From: Actinokineospora terrae | GTDB taxonomy: Bacteria; Actinomycetota; Actinomycetes; Mycobacteriales; Pseudonocardiaceae | Reading direction: 5' to 3' | DNA: 64,000 bases | Assembly: GCF_900111175.1 (NCBI RefSeq) | Contig: NZ_FOGI01000006.1 | Span: 186,001-250,000, forward strand | In this document: positions 16,808 through 26,471 of the stretch, piece after piece | Layout of the letters: each line of letters starts with the position of its first letter | How positions within the stretch are numbered: position 1 is the stretch's first letter | Made by a program: the position numbers and the translations under genes | Notes under the pieces: model-generated | Database searches by the model: none | What the model was told of the DNA's origin: nothing | Seen by the model: only the letters and a program-made list of their open reading frames with translations

Positions 16808-17416
16808 ATGACGGCTGTGCAGGGTCGGGTGCTCGAGCTCGCCGAGGACGCGCAGGACCTGTTGTTCCGGCAGGCCAGGACCGCGAACGCGTTCGCGGAG
16901 GGTGCTGTCAGCGAGGAGCAGGTGCGCGCCATCTACGAGTTGGTGAAGTGGGGGCCCACCGCGATGAACGGGCAGCCGTTGCGGGTTGTGCTCGTGCGGA
17001 CGGCGCAGGGGCGGGAGCGGTTGGCCCGACACCTGTCGGAGGGCAACCGGGCGAAGACGCTGAGCGCGCCGTTGACCGCGATCCTGGCCGCTGACACCGA
17101 CTTCCACGAGAACCTGCCGACGGTGTTCCCGCACCTGCCCGGCGCCAAGGACTTCTTCGTCGACGCCGAGCGGCGGGCCGGGAGCGCGCGGTTCAACGCG
17201 TTGCTGCAAGCGGGGTACTTCGTGCTCGGCGTCCGCGCCGCCGGGTTGGCCGCGGGGCCGATGACCGGGTTCGACGCCGCCGGGGTGGACGGGGAGTTCT
17301 TCCCGGACGGCCGGTTGCGCTCGCTGGTGGTGGTCAACATCGGCAACCCCGCCGAGGCCGCGCCGTTCCCCCGCAGCCCGCGACTGGACTACGACGACGT
17401 CGTGCTGACCGTCTGA
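16808..17416 (+). CDS. Nitroreductase-family protein, RutE/HadB-like (probable malonic semialdehyde reductase)
   Basis: A 202-residue flavin-dependent reductase. It has the family pattern: an N-terminal FMN-binding Arg region (FRQARTANAF), the dimer and FMN contact PTAMNGQPLRVVLVR, and the C-terminal GYFVLGVRAAGLAAGPMTGFD. It matches the RutE/HadB subgroup, which reduces 3-oxopropanoate (malonic semialdehyde) with NAD(P)H. The ATG at 16808 is chosen because GAAGGGG lies seven bases upstream; GTG at 16781 would add nine residues. The upstream sequence CTCAATCAAGTTGAG (around 16760-16774) is a small inverted repeat that could bind a MarR-type regulator. Confidence 0.8.
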   Translation: MTAVQGRVLELAEDAQDLLFRQARTANAFAEGAVSEEQVRAIYELVKWGPTAMNGQPLRVVLVRTAQGRERLARHLSEGNRAKTLSAPLTAILAADTDFHENLPTVFPHLPGAKDFFVDAERRAGSARFNALLQAGYFVLGVRAAGLAAGPMTGFDAAGVDGEFFPDGRLRSLVVVNIGNPAEAAPFPRSPRLDYDDVVLTV

Positions 17417-17424
17417 CGCACGCA

Positions 17425-17454
17425 GAAGGGGCCCCGCCGCGGCGGGGCCCCTTC
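17425..17454. terminator. Perfect 30-base palindrome, bidirectional terminator
   Basis: The 30 bases are a perfect palindrome (GAAGGGGCCCCGCCG and its complement) between the convergent nitroreductase and LVIVD-protein genes, right after both stop codons. Confidence 0.85.
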
Positions 17455-17465
17455 CACGGTGATCC

Positions 17466-18899
17466 TTACCGACCGTAGGTCGACTGCGTCTGCACGTTGA
17501 GCTCGGTCCACCGGTACGACTTCGCCGGGTCCGTCGCCGGGTCGTTCACCTCGAGGACGTCGAAGCCCTTGCCAAGGTCGGACGCGTAGATGAACCCGTT
17601 GTAGTAGTACGCCGACCACACGCCGCCGCTCTCGGCCGACACCGCCGCCGGGCCGCGCTCGAAGAACCCGATCTCCTTGGGCTGCTGCGAGTTGGTGTAG
17701 TCGACCAGCTGGATGCCGCCGGAGTACCAGGCCTGCACCATGATGTCGCGGCCGGGCACCGGCAGCAGCGACCCGTTGTGCGCCACGCAGTTCTCGGTCG
17801 GCGTCTGGTAGCGGCCGATCTTGTAGAAGCTGCGGAACTCCAGCGCCCGCTGGTTGCCGCGGCCGGTGATGTCGTAGATCCCGTTCGCGCCGCGGGTCGG
17901 GCCGACCTTCTCGTTGCACGTCGCGCCGCCGCCACCGCCGAGCTCGTCGGTGAAGATGACCTTGGTGCCGTCGTTGTTGAAGGTCGCGGAGTGCCAGAAC
18001 GCGAAGTGGTCGTCGTCCTGCACGCGGTTGATCACCCGCGGCTTCTCCGGGTCGACGATGTCGATCAGCACGCCGTCACCCATGCAGGCGCCCGCCGCGA
18101 GGTTCTTCGACGGGAACACGGTGATGTCGTGGCAGCCGGAGGTCGCGACCACGTAGGGGACCTCGACGTTGCCGGAGGTGCCGCGCCCGGGGTTGCCGCC
18201 GTCGGGGAACAGGTTCGGCGTCGCCACGACCTCGGCCGCGGCCGGGTTGCGCAGCGGCACCTTGATGATGGTGATGATGTCGTGCGGCGGCTGGCACTTG
18301 CTGATGTTCGTCGCCGGGCTGTAGGAGGAGACGTAGATGTAGACGTCGCGGCCGCGCTTGTCCGGCACCAGCGTGTGCGTGTGCGACCCGCAGGCGGTCT
18401 CCACCGACCGGATGTAGCGCGGGTTGCGCTTGTCGCTGATGTCGAAGATCTTCATGCCCTCCCAGTACGCCTTGGTGCCGTCGGACTGGGCCACCGACGC
18501 GCACGAGTCGTCGCTGCGGCGGGAGTCGGTGGACAGGAACAGCAGGTTCCCGCTGACCGACACGTCGTTCTGCGAACCGGGGCACAGCACCTGGCTGGCG
18601 ATCTTGGGCTGGCGCGGGTTCTTGATGTCGTAGATGGTGAAGCCGAGGTAGTTGCCCGCGATGGCGTAGTCGCCGGTGAAGGCCAGGTCGGTCCCGGTCG
18701 ACCCGGTGCCCTTCAGCGGGGCGGTCGCCGGGATGTTGGCGACGTGCTTGACGTTGGGACTGGTGACGATCTCGTCCGGACCGGGGAACTGGCCCTGCGC
18801 GGACGCGGACGGCACCCCGAGCAGAGCGGAGATCGTCGCGGCCGCGACACCGGCGACCGCGATCGCGGTCCCGCGCCTGCCGCGTCGGGTAGAAGGCAC
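17466..18899 (-). CDS. Secreted LVIVD-repeat beta-propeller protein
   Basis: A 477-residue exported protein. The GTG at 18899 follows GAGAGGGG and gives an Arg-rich n-region (STRRGRRGTAIAV), a hydrophobic core and an Ala-x-Ala cleavage site (SASAQG). The mature part has repeated blades of the LVIVD type (GFTIYDIKNPRQPK, MKIFDISDKRNPRYI, GVLIDIVDPEKPRVI, GIQLVDYTNSQQPKEI), suggesting a seven-bladed propeller, and several Cys that may form disulfides outside the cell. Such proteins are common in actinomycetes and their ligands are not known. Confidence 0.85.
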   Translation of the reverse strand: MPSTRRGRRGTAIAVAGVAAATISALLGVPSASAQGQFPGPDEIVTSPNVKHVANIPATAPLKGTGSTGTDLAFTGDYAIAGNYLGFTIYDIKNPRQPKIASQVLCPGSQNDVSVSGNLLFLSTDSRRSDDSCASVAQSDGTKAYWEGMKIFDISDKRNPRYIRSVETACGSHTHTLVPDKRGRDVYIYVSSYSPATNISKCQPPHDIITIIKVPLRNPAAAEVVATPNLFPDGGNPGRGTSGNVEVPYVVATSGCHDITVFPSKNLAAGACMGDGVLIDIVDPEKPRVINRVQDDDHFAFWHSATFNNDGTKVIFTDELGGGGGATCNEKVGPTRGANGIYDITGRGNQRALEFRSFYKIGRYQTPTENCVAHNGSLLPVPGRDIMVQAWYSGGIQLVDYTNSQQPKEIGFFERGPAAVSAESGGVWSAYYYNGFIYASDLGKGFDVLEVNDPATDPAKSYRWTELNVQTQSTYGR

Positions 18900-19063
18900 C
18901 CTGCGTACCCCTCTCGTGAAGGCTTCGAAACCGCAGTATGACCTGGGCACAAGACCGCAACCAGCCCCTTTTGTTGCTAGTTATCACCAGATGGACACAC
19001 TCTGTTGCCACCGGCCCCGGTCGGGTACGTTCGGCCCCCTGGCGCGGGGCGAGGGGAGTCGGG

Positions 19064-19702
19064 ATGGCCGGTCGGCGGATTGTGTGCGGGGTTGTGCTCG
19101 GTATCGCGCTGGCCGGTGCGGCCTGCACCAGTCCCGAGCCCGCCCCGAGCAACCCCGTGGTGCAGCCGGGCAGGCCGGGGGAGGCCAACCACACGCTGTC
19201 CCCCGAGGAGATCGAGTCCGGGGTGCCCGTCGTCCCGCCGAACGCCGCCGACTACACCTACGCCGAGATGATGATCGTCCACCACCAGCAGGCGGTGGAC
19301 ATGGCCGCGCTCGCCCCCGACCGCGCCGCCAACACCTCGCTCAAGGGCCTGGCCAGCCGCATCGCCGACACCCAGGGCCCCGAGATCGGCGCGATGAACG
19401 AGTGGCTGCGCCGCAACGGCAAGCCGACCATCGACCCCGGCCACGCCGGTCACTCCGGGCACGCGGGGCACCCGATGCCGGGCATGGCGACCCAGGAGCA
19501 GCTCGACCGGCTCAAGGCGGCCACCGGGGCGGCGTTCGACGCGCTGTTCGTCGAGCTGATGACCCGCCACCACCAGGGCGCCATCGAGATGGCCGACGTG
19601 GTCCGCAAGGACGGCTCGGACGTGCGGGTGCAGGAGATGGCCGACAACATCGTCGCCGAGCAGTCCGACGAGATCGTCCGGCTGCGCACCATCCTGGGCT
19701 GA
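19064..19702 (+). CDS. DUF305 lipoprotein
   Basis: A 212-residue lipoprotein. The signal sequence ends in the lipobox LAGAAC, so the Cys should be lipidated. Two DUF305 half-motifs are present: MIVHHQQAVDMA (about 70) and TRHHQGAIEMA (about 165). These His/Met-rich helices form a four-helix bundle and suggest metal handling (copper is discussed for the family). A His/Gly linker (GHAGHSGHAGHPMPGM) separates the halves. The ATG at 19064 has GAGGGGAG upstream. It is divergent from the LVIVD-protein gene. Confidence 0.9.
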   Translation: MAGRRIVCGVVLGIALAGAACTSPEPAPSNPVVQPGRPGEANHTLSPEEIESGVPVVPPNAADYTYAEMMIVHHQQAVDMAALAPDRAANTSLKGLASRIADTQGPEIGAMNEWLRRNGKPTIDPGHAGHSGHAGHPMPGMATQEQLDRLKAATGAAFDALFVELMTRHHQGAIEMADVVRKDGSDVRVQEMADNIVAEQSDEIVRLRTILG

Positions 19703-19835
19703 GCCCGCCCGTCCCCATCCCCCCGGGTTGTCCACAGGCAGGGGAAACCGGGCGGCGGACGCCGCGAGCGGCTCGCTAGCATCCCTGGTGTCGAGGTCAC
19801 AGCCGGTGTGACCACCCGAGCACCGAGGAGCTCCC

Positions 19836-21902
19836 GTGCCCCAGCCAGAGTCCCCAGCCGTCGCACCCGCCCAGAGCGTGGTGGTGCGGGCGGGCACTAC
19901 GGCTGGCGCGGCCGTCCGCGAGGCCGGGCTGCCCGGCAAGGGCGCGGACGCCGTCGTGGTGGTGCGCGACGCCGAGGGCCGCCTGCGCGACCTGTCCTGG
20001 GCGCCCACCTCGGACGCGGAGGTCACCCCGGTCGCGGCGAACACCGACGACGGCCGCTCGGTGATCCGGCACTCCTGCGCCCACGTGCTCGCCCAGGCCG
20101 TGCAGCAGCAGTTCCCGGACGCCAAGCTCGGCATCGGCCCGCCGGTGCGCGACGGCTTCTACTACGACTTCGCCGTCGAGCGCCCGTTCACCCCGGAGGA
20201 CCTGCTGGCGCTGGAGAAGCGCATGAAGCAGATCATCAAGGGCGCGCAGCGGTTCTCCCGTCGGGTGCTGGAGTCGGTCGACGCGGCCAAGGTCGAGCTG
20301 GCGGCCGAGCCGTTCAAGCTGGAGCTCGTCGACCTCAAGAGCGGCGCGGACGACACTGTGGACGACCCCGAGGTGATGGAGGTCGGCGGCGGCGAGCTGA
20401 CCATCTACGACAACGTCGACCCGCGCTCCGGCGAGCAGGTCTGGGGCGACCTGTGCCGCGGCCCGCACGTGCCGACCACCAAGCACATCCCGGCGTTCAA
20501 GCTCACCAGGGTGGCCGCCGCGTACTGGCGGGGCGACCAGAACAACCAGCAGCTCCAGCGGGTCTACGGCACCGCGTGGGAGTCGCAGGAGGCGCTGGAC
20601 GGCTACCTGGAACTGCTGGCCGAGGCCGAGCGCCGCGACCACCGCAGGCTGGGCACCGAGCTCGACCTGTTCAGCTTCCCCGACGAGATCGGCTCCGGCC
20701 TCGCGGTGTTCCACCCCCGCGGTGGCATCGTGCGGCGCGCGATGGAGGACTACTCGCGCCGCCGCCACGAGGAAGAGGGCTACGAGTTCGTCTACAGCCC
20801 GCACATCACCAAGGGCACGCTGTTCGAGACTTCCGGGCACCTGGACTGGTACCGCGACGGCATGTACCCGGCGATGCACCTCGACGCCGAGTACAACGAG
20901 GACGGCACGGTCCGCAAGCCCGGCCAGGACTACTTCCTCAAGCCGATGAACTGCCCGTTCCACGACCTGATCTTCCGCTCCCGCGGCCGCTCCTACCGCG
21001 AGCTGCCGCTGCGGATGTTCGAGTTCGGCTCGGTGTACCGCTACGAGAAGTCCGGCGTCGTGCACGGCCTCACCCGGGTCCGCGGCATGACGCAGGACGA
21101 CGCGCACATCTTCTGCACCCCCGAGCAGGTGCAGGACGAGCTCAAGTCGCTGCTCACCTTCGTGCTCGACCTGCTGCGCGACTACGGCCTCGACGACTTC
21201 TACCTCGAGCTCTCGACCCGCAACGAGGAGAAGTACGTCGGCTCCGACGAGGTGTGGGCCAAGGCCACCGAGGCGCTGCGCGTCGCGGCCACCGACTCCG
21301 GCCTGGAACTGGTCCCCGACCCGGGCGGCGCCGCGTTCTACGGCCCCAAGATCTCCGTGCAGGCCCGCGACGCCCTCGGCCGCACCTGGCAGATGTCGAC
21401 CATCCAGGTCGACTTCAACCTGCCGGAGCGCTTCGAACTGGAGTACACCGCCGGTGACGGCACCCGCCAGCGCCCGGTGATGATCCACCGCGCCCTGTTC
21501 GGCTCCATCGAGCGCTTCTTCGGCGTGCTCACCGAGCACTACGCGGGCGCCTTCCCCGCCTGGCTGGCCCCGGTGCAGGTCGTCGGCATCCCCATCGCCG
21601 ACGAGCACACCGACCACCTGCTCCAGGTGGCCAAGTCCCTGCGCGCCAGGGCGATCCGCGTCGACGTCGACGCCTCCGACGACCGCATGCAGAAGAAGAT
21701 CCGCAACCACACCCTGCAGAAGGTCCCCTTCCTCCTGGTGGCAGGCGGCAAGGACGTCGAATCCGACTCGGTCTCCTTCCGCTTCCGCGACGGCTCCCAG
21801 GTCAACGGCATCCCCGTGGCCCGCGCCATCGACGCCATCGAGTCCTGGATCACCCGCCGCGACAACACCTCCCCGACGGCGGACACCTTCACCATCGACT
21901 AG
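19836..21902 (+). CDS. thrS: Threonyl-tRNA synthetase
   Basis: A 688-residue class II synthetase that charges tRNA-Thr. Domains in order: an N-terminal TGS-like part (about 1-65), an editing domain with the motif [11 protein letters not shown], the catalytic core with motif 2 region ([27 protein letters not shown]), the zinc Cys in PMNCPFH, motif 3 ([15 protein letters not shown]) and an anticodon-binding domain (about 590-688). The GTG start is preceded by GAGGAG. In mycobacteria thrS is directly followed by the HIT gene. Here a NACHT gene stands between them. Confidence 0.97.
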   Translation: MPQPESPAVAPAQSVVVRAGTTAGAAVREAGLPGKGADAVVVVRDAEGRLRDLSWAPTSDAEVTPVAANTDDGRSVIRHSCAHVLAQAVQQQFPDAKLGIGPPVRDGFYYDFAVERPFTPEDLLALEKRMKQIIKGAQRFSRRVLESVDAAKVELAAEPFKLELVDLKSGADDTVDDPEVMEVGGGELTIYDNVDPRSGEQVWGDLCRGPHVPTTKHIPAFKLTRVAAAYWRGDQNNQQLQRVYGTAWESQEALDGYLELLAEAERRDHRRLGTELDLFSFPDEIGSGLAVFHPRGGIVRRAMEDYSRRRHEEEGYEFVYSPHITKGTLFETSGHLDWYRDGMYPAMHLDAEYNEDGTVRKPGQDYFLKPMNCPFHDLIFRSRGRSYRELPLRMFEFGSVYRYEKSGVVHGLTRVRGMTQDDAHIFCTPEQVQDELKSLLTFVLDLLRDYGLDDFYLELSTRNEEKYVGSDEVWAKATEALRVAATDSGLELVPDPGGAAFYGPKISVQARDALGRTWQMSTIQVDFNLPERFELEYTAGDGTRQRPVMIHRALFGSIERFFGVLTEHYAGAFPAWLAPVQVVGIPIADEHTDHLLQVAKSLRARAIRVDVDASDDRMQKKIRNHTLQKVPFLLVAGGKDVESDSVSFRFRDGSQVNGIPVARAIDAIESWITRRDNTSPTADTFTID

Positions 21903-21909
21903 CGGTCAC

Positions 21910-21945
21910 GGCTGGTGGCCTGGGCACGCGCTCCGGCCACCAGCC
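21910..21945 (+). terminator. Hairpin terminator of thrS
   Basis: GGCTGGTGGCC at 21910-21920 pairs perfectly with 21935-21945 around a 14-base loop, seven bases after the thrS stop. It separates thrS from the NACHT gene, which must then have its own promoter in the remaining 100 bases. Confidence 0.7.
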
Positions 21946-22044
21946 CGGCTCGCGGGTGGCCCGGTCCAGTGGCCCGCGACCTCCCGGCGAAGTGGATCGG
22001 CGTCAGAATCGGCACCCCCACCCCCGACGCCGCCGGGAGCCACT

Positions 22045-24567
22045 GTGCCGCGACAGCCCGCCTTGACCTTCGCCGGGGCACTCGACGTGCTCGGCAAGCA
22101 CGAGCCGAGGGCCGTGGGCGCGCTCGACAAGGCTCTTGGCGGGCTGATCCTCGCCGCGGGTGCGGGTGCCGGTCTTGCCGTTCTCGGTGGTGCTGCCCTG
22201 GCGCCATTGGCGTTGCTGACCCCGCTGTGGGGGTGGGTGGACCAGAAGAACGAGGCTTTCGGACTGCTGCGCTCGATCGTTGGTGGCCTGCGGGCGAAGA
22301 CTTCAGTCGCCGCGGGCAGGGAGCGGCGCGAGCTGGTTTCCGCCGCGCACAGCATCATCGCGGCGGCGGCGTTCCTGGAGGTCCTGCGGGAACACCTCGC
22401 CGAGCACGACATCTCCGTCGACTTCGAGTGGCCTGAGCGGGATGGAAGCCACGCGGAGGACTACTTCGAGGCCCTCTACCTGCTCGAGGTGCCGTGCCCG
22501 TCCGGTGCGTGGGGGTTCCGCGAGAACCTCGACCGCATCACGCGATGGGCAGCGGATCTGCTACGGCACACCAACGAGCAACTGGCTGCGGCAGAAATGG
22601 GCTACCCCGAGCCGGTGGAGTTCGTGGACGCGGTGGCCCAGCGCTACGAGTCGTACTACCTGGATCTGGCCGCCACGGTTCCCGAGTTCCTGGTGTGGGC
22701 AAGCCTGGGTGAGCACGCCGCGACCCGGGCGCGGCTCGCCGAGCTGGACACCCTCCTGCGGAACGCGGCGGCCGAGCAGGCCACCGCCCTGGAGGGCCTG
22801 CACCGCTTGGTCTCGGCGAACGCGCCGGGCCCCAGACCAAACCACCCCCGCTGGAGCCTGCACCTGGCCAACCGCAGCGTGCTCTTCGAACCGGTCGTGC
22901 CGACCGATGCCGGGCCCTACAACACCGAGGTTGTCTTCCCGACGGTGGAGAGGATGTTCCTGACCCCGCGCTACCGGATCGCCCGCAGCGCCAAGTCCAC
23001 GGCTCTCGCCGACGACACCTGGTGGGACCACCAAGACATCCACCACGATCTCGACCACCGGCTCGCCGGGCACCTGGCCTCCGCTGAGGCCGTCCGCGTC
23101 CCGATGGTGTTGCTCGGCCACCCGGGTGCGGGGAAGTCCTTGCTGACCAAGGTCCTCGCCGCCCAACTGCCCGTCAGCAACTACACGGTCGTGCGCGTCC
23201 CGCTGCGGTCGGTCGACTCGGGCGCGCCGATCATGAAGCAGGTCCAAGCCGCCCTCGACCGGGCGACCAACGAGCGGGTCCTGTGGACCGACCTCGCCGA
23301 CAGCAGCGCCGACACCCTGCGGGTCCTGCTGCTCGACGGGCTGGACGAGCTGCTGCAGGCGTCCCGGTACGACCGGCACAGCTATCTGCAGGAAGTCGCG
23401 GACTTCCAGTGGATCGAGGCGCAGCAGGGGCGCCCGGTAGCGGTCATCGTCACCTGCCGCACCGTGGTGGTCGACCGTGTCTCCCTCGTCGACGGGACCG
23501 TCGTGGTCAAGTTGGAGGCGTTCAGCCACGACCAGGTCGCAGGCTGGCTGGAGCGTTGGCGGGCGGCCAATGCCGCCGGGGTCGGTTCCGGCGCGGTGCG
23601 GGCGCTGACCTTCGACGAAGCCATGCACCAGGCCGACCTCGCGGTCCAACCCCTGCTGCTGCTCATGCTCGCCCTCTACGCCGCCGACCCGACCTCGCGA
23701 CTGCTGGACGCCGGACTGTCCCGGGCTGCGCTTTACGACCAGATCCTCGACACCGTCGTGCGCCGCGAGGTGCTCAAGCGCACCGACCACCTGTTGCGCG
23801 GGAGGGCGCTGGACGTGGCGGTGGACAACCAGGTGACCAGGTTGGCCATCGCAGGCATGGCCATGTTCAACCGGGGGAGGCTGAGCGCGAGCGAGTCGGA
23901 GATCCGGGCTGATCTCGCCGCGCTGGGTGGTGAGTCCGCGGTCGCGGAGGACGCGGGTGCGCGAGTGGTGGGCGAGTTCTTCTTCGTGCACACAGCCGAG
24001 GCGAACTCCGCCAACCGCGATTACCGTTCTTACGAGTTCCTGCACGCGAACTTCGGCGAGTACCTGGTCGCGCATTTCGTGGTGCTCGAATTGCGCAAGG
24101 TCGCCGAGGCGTCCTTCGGCGGCCGGTGGCCATCCGGGGAGATCGCCGACGAACTGCTCTACGCCGTGCTGTCGCACCACGCGTGGCGCCGCAGGCGGTC
24201 CATTGTGGAGTTCGCGGTCGGCCTGTTCAGCGAGTTGCCCGCCGACGAGCGCGCGAACATCCAGAAGGTGCTTCGGACACTCATCAGCACCTACCGGGCG
24301 AAAGAGCGCTCTTCGAGGTTCAACGGGTACACGCCGGTGCCCCGCGACACGATCCGCCAGCACGCGACCTACTCGGCGAACCTGGTCACCATGGCGGTCT
24401 CGTTCACCGCCCCTGACCCGGTGAGGCTGGTCGACGTGTTCGGTGGTGAGCCCTCTGAAGCTCTCCGGGCCTGGCGTTCCACCTTGTCGCTCTGGCGGTC
24501 AGGGTTGGACGGCAACGCGTGGCAACTCATGGCGGGCTGGTTCATAGCGTCGATCACGCGGTTGTGA
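22045..24567 (+). CDS. NACHT-domain STAND ATPase with N-terminal helical domain
   Basis: An 840-residue protein. The N-terminus (ALDVLGKHEPRAVGALDKAL, then a hydrophobic Gly/Ala helix at about 32-62) resembles the NACHT N-terminal helical domains (NNH7-like, from memory). A helical region follows to about 345. The ATPase has Walker A GHPGAGKS (358-365), Walker B LLLDGLDE (428-435) and the sensor AVIVTCRTVVV. The C-terminal half is helical, with FLHANFGEYLVAHFVV, a motif typical after NACHT modules. No separate effector domain is evident, so the N-terminus may act on membranes or partners. The GTG has GGGAG upstream. It sits alone between thrS and the convergent HIT gene, as an insert in a conserved order. 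A phage-defence role is plausible from the family, not shown. Confidence 0.82.
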   Translation: MPRQPALTFAGALDVLGKHEPRAVGALDKALGGLILAAGAGAGLAVLGGAALAPLALLTPLWGWVDQKNEAFGLLRSIVGGLRAKTSVAAGRERRELVSAAHSIIAAAAFLEVLREHLAEHDISVDFEWPERDGSHAEDYFEALYLLEVPCPSGAWGFRENLDRITRWAADLLRHTNEQLAAAEMGYPEPVEFVDAVAQRYESYYLDLAATVPEFLVWASLGEHAATRARLAELDTLLRNAAAEQATALEGLHRLVSANAPGPRPNHPRWSLHLANRSVLFEPVVPTDAGPYNTEVVFPTVERMFLTPRYRIARSAKSTALADDTWWDHQDIHHDLDHRLAGHLASAEAVRVPMVLLGHPGAGKSLLTKVLAAQLPVSNYTVVRVPLRSVDSGAPIMKQVQAALDRATNERVLWTDLADSSADTLRVLLLDGLDELLQASRYDRHSYLQEVADFQWIEAQQGRPVAVIVTCRTVVVDRVSLVDGTVVVKLEAFSHDQVAGWLERWRAANAAGVGSGAVRALTFDEAMHQADLAVQPLLLLMLALYAADPTSRLLDAGLSRAALYDQILDTVVRREVLKRTDHLLRGRALDVAVDNQVTRLAIAGMAMFNRGRLSASESEIRADLAALGGESAVAEDAGARVVGEFFFVHTAEANSANRDYRSYEFLHANFGEYLVAHFVVLELRKVAEASFGGRWPSGEIADELLYAVLSHHAWRRRRSIVEFAVGLFSELPADERANIQKVLRTLISTYRAKERSSRFNGYTPVPRDTIRQHATYSANLVTMAVSFTAPDPVRLVDVFGGEPSEALRAWRSTLSLWRSGLDGNAWQLMAGWFIASITRL

Positions 24568-24606
24568 CGGAGCGAATGGCTCGGGCGGTCGAAGGGAGGC
24601 GCTCGA

Positions 24607-25170
24607 CTAGTCGGCCCAGGCACTGGCCAGCAGCGTGCGGGTCTCGGCGAGGAGTTGGGGGAGGACCTTGGTGTGCCCGATGACGGGCATGAAGTTCGCG
24701 TCCCCACCCCACCGGGGCACCAGGTGCTGGTGCAGGTGCGCCGCGATCCCGGCACCGGCCACCACGCCCTGGTTCATCCCGATGTTGAACCCGTGCGGCG
24801 ACGCCACCTTCCGCGCCACCCGCATCGCCTGCTGCGTGAATCGGGCAAGCTCGTCAGTCTCGGCGGCGGTCAGGTCCGTGTAGTCAGCCACATGCCGATA
24901 AGGCACGACCATCAGGTGCCCCGGGTTGTACGGGTACAGGTTGAGCACCGCGTACACCGTCGAGCCACGAGCGATGATCAGCGCCTCGGCGTCGTCCAGT
25001 CGCACGAGGCCGCAGAATGGGCAGCCGTCGCTGTCCTGGCCGTCGGGTTTGCCCTCGCCGCGGATGTAGGCCATCCGGTGGGGTGTCCACAGCCGCTGCA
25101 GGGCGTCGGGTTCGCCGACCCCGTCCTGGGGAACGAGCTCGGGTCCCTCGGTGGGGGCGGGTCCAGCCAT
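24607..25170 (-). CDS. HIT-family nucleotide hydrolase/phosphorylase (Rv2613c-like)
   Basis: A 187-residue histidine-triad protein. The catalytic triad is HLHQHLVPRW near the C-terminus. The N-terminal CPFCGL motif with a later His may bind zinc, as in actinobacterial Ap4A phosphorylase-type HIT proteins. It corresponds by neighbourhood to M. tuberculosis Rv2613c (diadenosine tetraphosphate phosphorylase). The ATG at 25170 gives the usual length. In this window it faces the opposite way from thrS and pgsA, unlike the mycobacterial order. Confidence 0.9.
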   Translation of the reverse strand: MAGPAPTEGPELVPQDGVGEPDALQRLWTPHRMAYIRGEGKPDGQDSDGCPFCGLVRLDDAEALIIARGSTVYAVLNLYPYNPGHLMVVPYRHVADYTDLTAAETDELARFTQQAMRVARKVASPHGFNIGMNQGVVAGAGIAAHLHQHLVPRWGGDANFMPVIGHTKVLPQLLAETRTLLASAWAD

Positions 25171-25265
25171 GCCCCGATCCTAGTGGCGGGGGGCGGCACC
25201 GCATCGGGCCTGGCAGCGCGGGTCACAGGTGGAGGCGGCGACCCCGCCCCCACCCACCCCGCGGG

Positions 25266-25817
25266 TCAGGCCTGGCGCAGCACGGCCTCGATCTCGATGT
25301 GCACGGTGATCTTGTCGCCGACCACGGCGATGCCGTTCTGGACACCCTCGAAGTTCACGCCGAACTCGCGGCGGTTGATCTCGGTCTGGCCGGAGAAGCC
25401 GACCCGGGTGCCGCCGTAGGGGTCCGGGCCGAAGCCGTTGAGCTCGAACTGCAGCGGCACGACCTTGGTGACGCCCTTGAGGGTGAGCTCGCCGTCGAGG
25501 ACGTAGCCGTCGCCGTCGGCGCGGATGCCGGTGGCGGTGTAGGTGAGCTCCGGGTAGGTCTCGACCTCGAAGAAGTCGGCGGAGCGCAGGTGGCCGTCGC
25601 GCTGCTCGTTGTGGGTGTTGATCGTGTTCAGGTCGATCGCGACGCGCACCGAGGCCTGCGCCGGGTCCTCGGCGGTGACGATCTCGCCGGAGACGCCGTC
25701 GAAGCGGCCCTTGACCTTGCTGACCACCATGTGCCGGACCGAGAAGCCGACGTCGGAGTGGGCGGCGTCGATGTCCCAGGTGCCCGCGACGAAGCCGGGC
25801 AGGGTGGCGAGAGTCAT
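25266..25817 (-). CDS. YceI-family lipocalin-like protein
   Basis: A 183-residue YceI-domain protein. It begins WDIDAAHSDVGFSVRHMVVSKVKGRF, which matches the family start closely, and ends with VVGDKITVHIEIEAVL. YceI proteins are eight-stranded barrels that bind polyisoprenoid-type lipids. No signal peptide is present, so this one is probably cytoplasmic. The ATG at 25817 has GAGGAGA upstream. It is divergent from a MarR regulator, with two matching operator-like sites between them. Confidence 0.92.
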   Translation of the reverse strand: MTLATLPGFVAGTWDIDAAHSDVGFSVRHMVVSKVKGRFDGVSGEIVTAEDPAQASVRVAIDLNTINTHNEQRDGHLRSADFFEVETYPELTYTATGIRADGDGYVLDGELTLKGVTKVVPLQFELNGFGPDPYGGTRVGFSGQTEINRREFGVNFEGVQNGIAVVGDKITVHIEIEAVLRQA

Positions 25818-25832
25818 CAGATCTCCTCATGT

Positions 25833-25880
25833 GGTTGAACACTCAACCGGAACCTTACCGCGAGCCGATTGAGAGTTCAA
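25833..25880. promoter_or_regulatory. Two MarR-type operator candidates between yceI and marR
   Basis: Site 1 is the palindrome GGTTGAACACTCAACC (25833-25848). Site 2, TTGAGAGTTCAA (25869-25880), matches site 1 in reverse complement at 11 of 12 core bases. Their placement, next to the yceI start and just before the marR start, fits autoregulation and yceI repression. Confidence 0.6.
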
Positions 25881-25897
25881 CTAGTAGAGTGGGTGGC

Positions 25898-26386
25898 ATG
25901 GACGACACCCGGTGGCTCTCGGCGGCCGACCAGGACGTGTGGCGGACCTTCGTCACCATGCTCGGTGCCCTGGGTGAGCACATGGACCGGCAACTGCAAC
26001 GCGACTCGTCGATGCCCTACACCTACTACGAGATCCTCGTCGTGCTCTCCCACGCCCCCTGCCGGTCGCTGCGGATGAGCGAGCTGGCGGGGCTGCGCGG
26101 GTCCAGCCGCAGCAGACTCTCCCACGCCGTGGCCAGGCTGGAGGCGCAGGGCTGGGTCGAGCGGCGCGAGTGCCCGACCGACAAGCGCGGCTCCGTCGCC
26201 GTGCTCACCGACGCCGGGTTCGCCGCGCTGGCCGCCGCGGCACCCGGGCACGTCACCACCGTGCGCGAGGCCGTGTTCGACCGGCTCACCCCCGAGCAGG
26301 TCACCGCGCTCGGCGCCATCAGCGCCGCCATCCTCGACGGCATCGACCCGGACAAGACCCTGCCCGGGTGCCGCGAACTGCGCTGA
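25898..26386 (+). CDS. MarR-family transcriptional regulator
   Basis: A 162-residue winged-helix regulator. The DNA-binding core is RMSELAGLRGSSRSRLSHAVARLEAQGWVERRECPTDKR in pattern: recognition helix about 75-92, then the wing with the conserved Asp-Lys-Arg. N- and C-terminal helices form the dimer interface. It is divergent from yceI and likely controls it and itself through the sites at 25833-25880. The inducer is unknown. The ATG at 25898 has only a weak ribosome binding site. Confidence 0.9.
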   Translation: MDDTRWLSAADQDVWRTFVTMLGALGEHMDRQLQRDSSMPYTYYEILVVLSHAPCRSLRMSELAGLRGSSRSRLSHAVARLEAQGWVERRECPTDKRGSVAVLTDAGFAALAAAAPGHVTTVREAVFDRLTPEQVTALGAISAAILDGIDPDKTLPGCRELR

Positions 26387-26471
26387 CCAGCCCGGTCTGC
26401 ACGGGGCGGACCCGCGGCGGTTAGGCTGCCCGGGCCAGGTCGTCCCGCGGTTAGGTGCGTCTCACACCCCC

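Noticed and set aside
19703..19835. Possible T-box or attenuator in front of thrS
   Set aside because: No T-box sequence or convincing antiterminator/terminator pair is visible in the 133 bases.
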